From Shinisaurus crocodilurus (taxonomy: Eukaryota; Chordata; Lepidosauria; Squamata; Shinisauridae): a DNA stretch of 64,000 nucleotides. Below, in pieces: positions 13,701 to 25,700 of the stretch. The stretch is taken from NCBI GenBank assembly GCA_021292165.1, contig CM037879.1, positions 162,680,886-162,744,885 of the forward strand. Reading direction: 5' to 3'. Position numbers and translations under genes: made by a program. The notes under the pieces were generated by a model that was not told the origin of the DNA, searched no databases, and saw only the letters and a list, made by a program, of their open reading frames with translations. Position 1 is the stretch's first letter, and each line of letters begins with the position of its first letter.

Positions 13701-16700
13701 TTAATAATACAATGAAAGAATGTTTTGAAAAGTATTTTTAACATTATATAATTATTACACAAGAGACTGACAGTGCAGTGCTATACTCTAATTATACCGG
13801 CCACTTTGCCCATAACCATGGCTGCATTGCACATCAGCAGCAAAAACTGAGGTGCAAGTCCTGTGTTTGCCTCCAAATGTGCAGTTCTCCTCTGACTGAA
13901 TGTGCTCCAATACATGTGAGCACTAGAGTAGTAAAAGAATTACTCCTGAATATCACTTATTGAAGTACCTATCATCATACATTTCTATTTAGCTAACCCT
14001 TCAAATTCCAGTGAGGATAAATCTTGTCCACCACCTCCAACACTAGCTGGCTCAGCCACTACCATCAAGGAAACCTTGAATGTGTATGTGAAGTATGTAT
14101 CCGTGGTCTGTGCACAATGTGATGCACAGGCCCACCTTCCACCACTACCCAGAGGGCATCAGAACGAGAGGCATTTCATTAGAATGTGCATCAAAAACAA
14201 GTTACCTTAAATGGCAAAGTGGCAATTCTATCCACGTTTATGCTCTATCAGGGATGTTGAACCTCTTTCAGCCTGAGGGCTGAATTCCATGTCGGAGAAG
14301 CTGGGGGGGGGGGGCATTCCAGCAGTGGGCAGGGCTGAAGGCCAAAGGGGCAGGGGCAAAATACTGTAGCTTAAATTTTGTAGCTTAAATCTCTTACTGC
14401 CAATTACCAAGCCTTAGGAGAGGCATTTCAACCTTTTAGAATGGGGACAAAACTGCACAAAAGCCGGGAAATGGCCAAACAATTGGTCATTGGGGGAAAG
14501 GGGCATGGCCATTTTAGGAACCTGGGAGGGTCAGATTGGGATCCCAGGTGGTTGGATTTGGCCTCTGGGCCTGAGATTCTGCACTGCTACTTCAGGTAAA
14601 GGCATCAGAGGCTTGAATTTATTCCAGTGTGATTCTTGTGAATATATAAGCTTATGTTTCATTTTCTTGAAGGGAAAGTTAAACCTAGCTAATCCCAGAG
14701 CACTTGAAGAATGGGGTGACATCTTGTAAGTGTAACTCTTAAACTACTATCCTATTCGCCCCAGCATATTTACTCAAGTTTTGTTGTGACCTTTTTCTCA
14801 AGTGGAAAGGTGTGTGTAAACTTACTGAAGGGCATCATCCCCTCTTGAAACTGGTCATATTATCTCAGAACCAGTCTCAGTTTAAAATAATTATACACAC
14901 GCATACACGCACCTCAGTATTATGCTCTCATTTATAAAAACCTAAGCATGCAATAGCTTGCCTGAAGACATTGATGCTGGTGGTCTTTTTCCATGAATAA
15001 CCGTGTGGCTGAATTCTTCCTCCATGATCTAGAAGCAAATATAATAGATTATATGTATATTTCTGTGCTATATCTTTGCTGAATAGTGATTCAGGTGTGA
15101 CCCACTCAGTCTTATATTCAGAATGGTAGTTCATTCTGACAATGCAAGGAAAGGGGACACAAACACCTTCCCTTCCCCACTTTTTCTTGGGGAAAGCAAG
15201 CAGTAGCAGCATTCTAGTCCTCAGTGAACATCCCCCAGACCTCACCGGGTATTCATACAATGGGAAGAGCCAAGGGATGTACTTCCCCCGCAGAGGGAAA
15301 AAAGGGGGGGGGAGTGTGATCACCAAGTAGGAGGAATGGCTTTTTTATTGGCTTGTGCTTCTTCCCTTGGCCACAGCAGACACTCACCTCGGGGGGCAAA
15401 TATTTCCTTATTTGCTTCTCCAAAAAGGGCTTTTTAAAAATGGAGTTGATAGAAGGGCGATCTCTTGGAGAGGTTTTAAACAACTGGGATATTAATGCTC
15501 TTAGGTCATATGAATACTTTGTAGATACTGGCATGAAATAGCCTCTGCAGATCTTCAGCACAAGTTGGGGGAAATTGTTGCCTTCAAACTGTCATATTAA
15601 AATAGAGTCATAAATGGTAAACTGCCAATTTAAGCAAAAATGCTTTTTAAAAGTGCTAACAGTGAAAGACAAACTAGGAGAGAATAGTCTTTGCTTTCTT
15701 TTAGTAACATCCCCCAATTCATCAGGCAAGTTCAGCTTTACTATCCCTCATTTGTGATGTCCTCGCCATCTGTTTTTTAAAAAATTAATTTGCATTTTTA
15801 ATTAATGCAATTAATAATAGATATATTTTAATTGTATTATTTACAGAAGTGTGACCAATGTTGTGTATGTGACTGTATTTAATATATTGTTAAAATTATT
15901 TATTAGTTTTGGGGATTGTTATTGTTAAAAATGTCCTCTCCTTCCTTGATCTCAAGTATGATACACAAGGTATAAACGTCCATCCATACACGTTTATCAA
16001 ACAGTTGGAAACTGGCACAAAATACCAATAAGAAGAGTAACAGATCATATGAAAAAGGACAGTGTAAATATATCCTAACACAGATTAGAATTATCACTAT
16101 ACACAACAGTTCGATTGAAAGAATGAAAAGAAATATACATTCTTATTTCATGAACAAATATGCCAAAGAGATTCTATTCTTGGTAAAGATTATATTCAAT
16201 GATAGAAGGATACTCATTCTGTTAATATACTTACAGGGTGCTTTAAAGTACAGAGTACATATAACACACAGCCAAGAGACCATATATCCCTATAAAAGAA
16301 AGGGGAAAGTAAACTGAATCTAGTAACACAACTTTGTACTCTGTAAACTAATTCAAAATATGCTATCAAAAAATGATACAATTCACAAAAAGGTTTATAC
16401 AATAAGTTAGTCTGTTTGCCTAATTGGAGGATCAGTAAAACCAGGAGTGTTACTGGCCTGAAACACATAGATTGTAATTCATTATTTTTCATTGTGTGGC
16501 ATTTGATTAGTTTTAAAACGATGATATGAAATTGCAAAGAGACTGCAGATAATGAATTTATATGGAATTTTGGCTTTGTTAATACAGTGTGAAAAATCAT
16601 TTTTTTTCAATGGTGGCTCTATTTTATTTAACCATTTTAAGCTTGCAAAAAGCACTTCATAAATCAGCCATTGGGGCCAAATAGGCTCTGAGCTTAGTAA

Positions 16701-19700
16701 ACAGCTACTATTTCAAATGCACCGAATGTCCAATATTTTTGCCTCTAACCTGGCCCTGTAACTGCCTACCCAGGGAAGCAAGTGTGACGAACTGCCCAGA
16801 TGCCCCGAAGGCAAAGCTAGCTCACAGCACTTCTGATTATGACTGCCGCCACTACCTATTGATCCATCCTAGCTCCCAAGGAACAGGGCAGAATCCAACA
16901 TCAACCGGCGGGCATCCATTTGCACACCAGACTTTCTCCTCTTCTCCTCCCTCCTGCAGCCCTCCATAATCTACTCCAGATGGTCCCCCAACCCTCTGGA
17001 GTAGATTTTGAAGGTACGCGGGAAGCTGCAGAGGGGAGGGGAAATCACTCCCTCCCTGTTTCGCTGACAGAAGCACTTCCATCAGCAGAAGTGCTAAACT
17101 GAATTCCACCCTAATTTTCCACTCGGGAGGGAGCAAATCCAGCTAACTCCCTGGTTACCACTGAGTAAGTTCAGCCTTTCCCCCTTACCACCCATTGATC
17201 AGACCATGTAGCATGAAAGAACAGCCTGGCACACAGGGGAATGATCCAAAGTATCCAAATTCCAAATTAAGGGCCCAATCCTATGGAGATGAACGTGAGC
17301 CCCCAAACCTGCAGGCTCACACTTATCCAATGCAGAATGGTAGGAGGAGTGGAGGTGATCTTTGCCTCCCTGCTCCTCCCGCTCTGCATTTCTGCTAGAT
17401 GGTTGTTTTCGGCTGTCAATCGATGGCATCTCAGAATGGGAGGGAAGGAGGCTGGAGCGGCTTCAAGATAGCTCATATCCTGGCCGCCCCAGTCTCCTCC
17501 CTTTCATGCCCCTTGAAACACCCCCTTTAACCCCTCTCCAAGGTTGATTTCCTGACCTCGGAGAGCAGCAGGTGCAGTTCTTTCCGTGCCAGCTGCAGGG
17601 GTGGGTGGGTCAGAGCCCCGATTCCCAGCTCTGAGCTTGGAGCATGGTCTCTGACCTCGTAGCTGGGAATCCGAACTATCCTGTGGCCCCTCAGACGCTG
17701 TCTAGGGGCCATAGGATCATTCCCCAAGAAGCTTTATTTAAGATTAAGGTGGAGATATAGGGGAAAACAGATAGGTAGCACAAAAACAAACAAACAGTTT
17801 ACCTAAATAGCCTACACTAGACAATCTTAAAAGATAAATCTCAAAACTTACTTGCAAGGAGCAAGGATCACCACCCATGACGTACAGCAGATGACAAGTT
17901 TCTATGTGGAATAATGCATATTTTTACCCTAGAACCAGGGGAGGGAGTTGTTGGCAGGGAGAACTATGTGGTATGGCTATGTGAGCTTAGCAAAGTCAGT
18001 CAAGTCAGCCTTTGAGCATTGTATATTTAGATTCCATGCAAGATACATATGATTACCTTTTGAAAGAAAACATAAACATGATTTTTGCTGACATTTTAGA
18101 GTCTAGTGGTTTAACTACGGTATCTCAGCTGTATGCTTTTTAGCACTGTTCAGCAGAGGCGTAGCGTGGGGGGTGCAGGGGGGGCCGGCCGCACCGGGCG
18201 CAACATCTGGGGGGGTGCGCTCGCAGTGGCGTAGCGTGGGTTGTCTGCCCAGACCTGTCCCCGCCGCCGCTGCCGCCGCCCCAGCACACACGCTCCTGCC
18301 CCGCCCCGGTGGTCAGAGCGCGGCCGGAGAGCGAGCGAGCGAGCGACCGACCGACCAACCAGCCCCGCCGGAGCTCCCTCGCGCGCTCCTTCCTACCTTG
18401 CCCACGACAGGACTGCGGCAGCGCCCGCCCCCGTGGCCACCTACCCCCGCCTCGCCCATTGGCTCGCCTCCCCTCGGCCCCGCCTCTCTCATTGGCTGCC
18501 GGGGATGTCCTGCATGCCCGCCCACCTACCCACCCAGCCCCTCGGAAGGTGGTCCTGCCGGGCGGCCGCCGCGAGCCGAGGAGGAACCGGGCGGGCGCGG
18601 GGTGAGAATGAACGCGCCGGAGCGGGAGGGCTGGAGCGCCGGGGAGCCCATAAGGGGGAAAGTTTAAGAAGAAATGCGTTGTAATTGCAAGTGAGAGAGA
18701 GAGAGAAAAGAAACATGCCTCAAAGATGAAGAAAAATAACTTTACAAATAAGTAGGGCAGTTACCCAACTAAAGAAATTGGAATCTATTAATCACAGATT
18801 TTAGTTGGTTTAAGTGACCAGTTCATTGATTAAGTTGGAATAAACCTGCATATTTATTTATTCTAAGCATTGTTACCCCACCCTTCAGCAACAACAAGAA
18901 AAATACAGTCCCTGCCTGCCCACGGGCTTACAATTTAAAAGACACGACACAAAAGGAAAAAGGGACGAGGAGGGAAGAGCCAGTGTGGCATAGTGGTGAG
19001 AGTGTTGGACTGGGACTCGGGAGATCCAGGTTCTAGTCCCCGCTCCGCCATGAAACTCACTGGGTGACTTTGGGCCAGTCACTGCCTCTCAGCCTGACCT
19101 GCCTCACAGGGTTGTTGTGAGGATAAAATGGAGAGGAGGAGGAGGATTCTGTAAGCCGCCTTGAGTTCCTTGAAGGAAAAATGACGGGGTATAAATGTAA
19201 TAAATAAGGAAACTAGTGAATTTAGGCACCAGTTGTTAAAGTTATGTAGTACTTCTCAGTGACCAGCAGGAATGGAAACAGTTAAAGGAGGGAGATGCCC
19301 AATGGAGCTGGTCTTTCAGCAGAGCCAATGCAGTGATCCTGCTTCCCATCCCTCCCTGTAGAAGTGCTCTGGACAGTGAAGTGTACCATATAAAGGCTTC
19401 TTCTTAAGGCTGCAAGGTTTAGGCTGCAATCCTATACCCAGTTTCCTGGGAGTAAACCCCACTGAATTCAGGAGGACCTACGTGCTCTTGAGTAGACATG
19501 TATAGAATTACACTGTTTGCCAATTACTTGCTTAGATGAATTGATCCCAATACATTTTTAATTGCCTAAAATGTGTCTCTGAATCATTCGCAGATTTTAA
19601 AATATTTTAGAAATTATTTCCAATACAACCGCAGATGGCAAGCGCCATCTTAAAAGAGGCATTCTCTCCCCCCCCCCGTGAATCATATCAGAAGAGGAAT

Positions 19701-22700
19701 GCCTCTTCTGATATGATGTCTTTTGTGATGCCCCCCCCCCCCCCCGTGAATCATCTCAAAACAAAGGAAGTATCCTTTTCTCCATTTACAACAGTAGTTT
19801 CTTTTTCTCATAGCAGCCATTCCACCAGGCTGCAGCAGAGGGAGACTCGAGTGCTCAAATCCACGGGTTAGGGGGCGCAAATTACTTGCCTTGCCCCGGG
19901 TGCTGACAACCCACGCTACGCCACTGCTGTTCAGTTGCTTTCGCTTCCAACTGTTGCCTTCCATTTGTTTTTGCCAAAACTATATCAGCCAGGACTATTT
20001 TGAAACTTACGTTTTATTGTTATATGGCCTGTTCTCACAGATTTCAGGTGACAAGTAATATGGTGTTCCTACGCAGGTACGGGCAAATTCCATAGTACTA
20101 AAGAAAATAGTGGTGGGGAAAAAAGGTTTTAACAATAAATTTCTCTTGCAAATAGGGAAATTGGGGTGGAAGAAGCAAGCAGCCTTCCCCAACTTGGTCC
20201 CCTCCAGATGTTTTGGACTACAACTCCCAGCATCCCTGGTCATTGACCATGCTGGCTGGGGATGATGGAAGCTGATGTCCAAAACATCTGGAGGGCACCA
20301 GGTTGGGGCTGGCTTTTTTAGAACTGCCCACAGAAGCGAAACATTAGACTCTAATGATTAGAGAATGATGGCTCAGTCCATTATTTTAAAATATTTTAGA
20401 AATTATTTCCAATACAACCGCAGATGGCAAGCGCCATCTTAAAAGAGATTCCAGGAACAACCCAGAACACTTTTAATATATCTCTATAGGTGACAGAAAG
20501 GCTGTATTACAGGGGTGGGGAACCTCAGGCCTGGGGGCCAAATTTGGCCCTCCAAGGTTCTCCAGAAGGCTATGCTTCCTTCCCCTGGCCCCACTGTCTT
20601 TCTCCCAATCACTGATTGTTTGGGGGTTTCCCAGATTTTGTGCAGTTTTCCCCCCATTCTAACAGGATGAAATGTTATGTCTCTTCTAAGGCTTAGTTAC
20701 TGGCAGTAAGAGCAATAACCTACAACACGCTGGGATATTTTGTATTTTTTTTTTGTATTTGGCTCCCACCCCTTTTGCCTTCACCCACATCCATTTTGCC
20801 TTTGGACCTGCCCACTGCTGGAATGCAACATTTCTCCAAAATTGAATTCATTCTTGGGGCTGCAAGAGGTTCCCCGCCCCTGCTGTATTCCAACCAACAG
20901 TGACAAAAGAACTCTCTTTCCAAAGCTTAGTTAAAACTGCTCTCAAAGAATCATACTGTCAACCGACTGCAACATTACTTGCTCATGCAATGGAAATATA
21001 AGTTTCCTGATACAATTAGAAAACAATGCAGTTCAGAGAGGTTTGTCCAAGAAAAGGCTGGACAGGTTCCTGCCAGAGATTCTTTAGGCTGGCTCTGTCA
21101 TGCCGCACAAAACGCAATGGTGATTTGCATTGGCTAAAATGAAAATATGCAACAACTGCTCCAGTCTACAGATAAAGGGGTATGCCAAATGGTTGCCATT
21201 GTGTTGAATGTATCACATTTTGTTGGCCAATATTGAAGCAGTGTGATTACATAAAATCATCCTACATAGATTAGTGCAATTGCACAAGAAATGCATTCAA
21301 GTATTGTATGCAGGCTCAGCCACTCTCACTCACAGACACTTTTTGTACCAGGCACAATAGAAGAGTAGCAGATGGAAAGGCCAGGGAATGGGATGAAGAC
21401 ATGCTATCTTAGCACATACATCAAATGGTTAAGCATTCAAGATTTCTGAATCTTAAACTGGATCTGCCCTTTTTCAAAGAAACAGAACTTGAACCAAGAG
21501 ATAAGAACTTCTAGTGACACATTACAATTGCAGTTTGAAAAAATCTGAGAATCGACTGCAAGCTGAATCAAAATTAACTTGATGCTGGCCCATGATAAAC
21601 TCTGGGCTAAACCAGATGTGATATTCAATGCGTCTTTGCATTTAACATGAACATTTTTTAAAATGCAAATAGCTGCTGCGGGGGGGGGGGGGGCAGGGGC
21701 TGATCATTTACAGGCCCCAGCAGGCAGGAAGGGGAGTTTAACTTTTCCTTCCCTGCTGTGGTCCTGCCGAAAATCCCTCCTCTGAAGAAGCTATTTGCCC
21801 TGGGAGGAAATCTCCTACTGGCACCAATGGGGGATTTCCTCCCAATACAAATAGCAGCTTAAAGGCCGCCTTTCCCAATCTGGTGCCCTCCAGATATGTT
21901 AAGACTACAACTCCTAGGATTCCCGACCACTGGCAATGCTGGGAGTTGCAGTCCAACACATCTGGAGAGCACCAGGTTGGGAAAGACTGGCTTAAAGGAG
22001 AGCTTTTCATCAGGATCCCAAAAGGAGAGGAAAAGATTACATTCCCGCTCCCCGCCTGCTGAGGTCCAGGTAATTATCTGCTCCTCTCCCATGCACCCCC
22101 AGTGGTTGCTATTTACATTTTTTAAAATGCTCATATTATACACAAAGGCACATTTAACATCACATCTAGTTTGGCCCTTTGCCAAACACAATGTTTCTGC
22201 TATTCCAAATTATTACAAATTTTTCATAGTTATGGCATATAACAGGAATCTTTCCATTCAATGTATTCTAAATATATTGGGTGATCATTTACATTTCAGT
22301 GGTGTTTGCTAGCTCCAAACCCACTTAACTCAATATTTCAGAAAAGAAAAGAAAAGCACGAAGTGGTTAAAATGTTTTGTTCATTTGTGATTTAAAATGA
22401 ACTGGTGGTGGGGACTAGGAGGGTCTTCTCTGTGGCAGCCCCCACGTTATGGAACCCCCTCCCTAGTGACCTTCGCCATGCCCCCTCCGTGATGAGCTTC
22501 CGCAGTGCATTAAAAACATGGTTGTTCAGGAGGGAATATGGGGTGGGTTAGGATTTTAAAAGAATTTTTATGCTGTTTTAATTATCATATTTTATTGTAT
22601 TGTTTTATTGTATTTTTTAATTGTACATCACCCAGGGTGGCTGGGTAACCGGCCAGATGGGCGATTAATAAATATAATAAATAAATAAATAAAATTAGTT

Positions 22701-25700
22701 ATAACTGCATTAAATTGTATCAAAAACAAATCTACTTAGTGCAGACACAAAGTTTAAAAAAATATATATTTGCATTATTTGCATAAGAGCCATAAGAGCC
22801 ATATTTGCATAAGAACCAGTGTGGCGTAGTGGTTAGAGTGTTGGACTGGGACTTGGGAGATCTGGGTTCAAATCCCCGCTCGGCCATGAAACTCACTGGG
22901 TGACTTTGGGGGTTCCTTTCAGGAAAAAAGGCGGGGTATAAATAAAATAAATAAATAAATAAATTACTGTGTCTTTTGGGTTCTCCTTTTCCCTCCCAAT
23001 ATCAGTACAAGACTAAAGGTCTTTTCCATGACCTTTCCAAAAATCAAAACACCAACATTCCCAAATCCAAAACTGCATTATGAGAGTCTGTTCCAGATCT
23101 GCAGGGCTGGTAGTAGTAACAGGAATGTTCCTCCTGAACCCCTCCCCCTAATGCAAATAGGATCAGGATGCACAAGTAGTTCCTCATGGACAGATGCAGT
23201 AAAAAGGTGGGGCAGGGAAGAGTGTGCATAAACCCATAGGATATATTTATCCCTGGCCTATTTTGTTTTTTTGGGTTTGGGCCATATCTTTGGCCCTATC
23301 AGAAGAGCAGGCAGGTGGCATAGTGGGGTGGTTTATGTTTGCTCTATCTATTGCTCTGAAATAAAATGTTTCTTTAAAGCCAATTCTGTGCATGTCTGGA
23401 GTATGCATCTTGACTTGGGCAGGGGGAGGAGGCATTTCCTGCAAAAGGCAGCAAAATGCTTTGGGTCAGCCCTGTAGACTTGATTTAGATAAGAAAGATC
23501 CAGAGAATTAACTATAGTTAGTTCAAAGAAACCATGATCAACCCATGATTTTCAGCCCCTGGTTTGTTAACTAATCAGAATAAACCACAGTTTCCTGATT
23601 TCAGACATGATGGAAAACTGATGTATATTCAAAACTGAAAGAGGATGCTTTTAATCTCCTTCCCCCATCTGCAAAGGAGGACGAGAGGCAAGCACACAAG
23701 CCCAAAGTTTGCTGCACCTCATTCTCACAGAGATAAACCGTGGTTTAGTGTTAATGTCTGAACCAGGCCAATCTTTGTCATTTTCTGAAGTTTTTGCTAT
23801 TCAGACCAGGTCTGGAACAAAGTCACTTTTTTCAGAGTTAGCAACAACCAAAAAACAATAACATGGAGAGTCTGTAAAATTATGCTTACTTGCTCAACAT
23901 TCTTGCAATCCCAAAGTCTCCAAGTTTTGCAATCATTCCACTATTGCTGAGAAAAATGTTCTGCAAATCAAGGAAAATAGTATGCCATGGTAAAATGCTA
24001 GTGGGAGATGCTATGGCTCAACAGTGAACGAACAACTATCTCCAAGAATTACCTGTGCTTTTACATCTCTGTGTAGAATCTTTCTGTCATGTATATGCTT
24101 CAGGCCTAAGGAGATTTGCACAAACCAGCCCAAGATCTATAGACAAAGATAAAATGCCAGTACCCTATAAAGCACAATCACTGCAATTTCCACAGGAATA
24201 GACTACTGAAGGTAAAAGAAAAGAAATCTTTCTTTAAAATGTACATGTGCCAGCATGAGATCATTAAATTAATACTGCATTCCTTATATTTCTGAAAAGA
24301 ATAAAATGTAGACTCCACATCCCTCTTCCCCTAAAAGCAAGAGGTATGGGTTAAAATTCCACTCTTAACACATATGGACACTGCCACATTTGATGTATGT
24401 TCTACAAGGTCAGAACATACATTTATGGATATAGACATCTAATCAATAACAGAAGCACAAGAAACCAATACGAGGCACACCTCATAGCTTCTGTAATCCT
24501 CAATAGACCAAGCCCAGAGTAGGTCCACCTGCCCCCAACACCCTTATCTTTAAGCCCAAACTTGTACCCAGGACCACAGTTTCAGGCCTGGAAACACAGC
24601 TAAAAGTCTGGGTTGAGCTGAACCCTAGAACATGAGAAGTAATGAGTGCCTCCGGGTATGTTTGGAGTGCTTTCCCTTACTGACTAACCAAAGCCAGAAC
24701 CTACACAACCATTTTCAGGCAAGCATCTCTTTTTAAAAATGAAGTAGGCATAGATTTTACTCCAGTGCTAGTCTGCTAGAAAATGAAAGTTGGGAAGTTA
24801 GAGGAATACACAGTTATGGCTACCTGAACGCACTTCGTAAGATCCAAGGAAGGAAAGCAAAGATGTTTTAACGACAATTAGTGCTTGGTTATTTATTGTT
24901 GGTGCAACAGAGCACAGCGTATTCAATCTGTTATAAAATAACACTGTTAGCTTGGCTATTTTGGCTAGGGATTATGGGAATTGTAGACCAACACATTGGG
25001 AGGGCGCCAAATTGTGGAAAATGGAGTAGCTGAACCATTCACATATGTGTTTATGTATAATACATAATGTAATAATATGTAAGTCTGTTTACGTTATCAA
25101 GGCAACAGTTACATTGTAACACAAGAATAAATAAAAGAACCTGGAAGCGACAATATTATTTGTTATCTTTTTTCTGCGATAAATAATTGAAGGGGTGGAA
25201 GTGAAGGAAGAGAGTTCTTCAAAATGCAAACCTACCTTGTCCTCATCAAACAGCACTCCACGTTGCATATTTATCCTCTTCATTAAGTCACCTCCGTCAC
25301 AATATTCCATAATAATATATAACTTATTATTTTCTACAATAAAATATATTGGGTTTTGAATAAACGTTTGTATTATAAGTACAGCAATTAACTACTTTTA
25401 CTGCCGCTGGTAAAGCAATAGCAAACTTAACCAAAACAATAAGCTGGCGTGTTGCTTATTTTCAAAATGTCTCACCCGCTTCGCTGTTAAGGAATGCTCA
25501 AAGGCATTTGCAGTTTAGTGTTTATGCTCAAGACTTCTTCTACAAACCATGCAAGCTAATCTGTTGTGGAAAGGTGGTCTCATCTACAGACTCTCCGGTC
25601 TCGCAGGCCTTCAACACCAAAGACACACCTTCTATGACGGACAGATTAAGCGCCAGCTATCTCCAATAAACGAAGACCTGGAGAGATTACACACCCCTTG

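Larger units (their letters stand above)
18154..19926. mobile_element. hAT-type element with CpG-rich interior, 1773 bp
   Basis: The ends cagaggcgtagcgtggg and ccacgctacgccactg are flanked by perfect ctgttcag duplications (18146-18153, 19927-19934). A second copy of the left end starts at 18224. The interior contains a dense CpG-rich block (18240-18665), a MIR-like SINE (18982-19205), a perfect 16-bp-arm hairpin (19682-19717) and two C-runs. Confidence 0.92.
16290..20010. other. NEK5 intron 6
   Basis: It holds a GC-rich DNA element (17271-17735), a further degenerate repeat region (about 16870-17105), the 1773-bp hAT element (18154-19926), and otherwise unassigned AT-rich sequence. Confidence 0.7.

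Noticed and set aside
18173..18684. Open frames of 147 and 164 codons in a CpG-rich block
   Set aside because: Low-complexity Pro/Arg/Ala products in overlapping frames inside a hAT element; composition explains them.
18982..19060. tRNA gene
   Set aside because: A and B boxes are present but there is no proper cloverleaf, and a SINE tail follows; the same unit recurs at 22803 and 37275.
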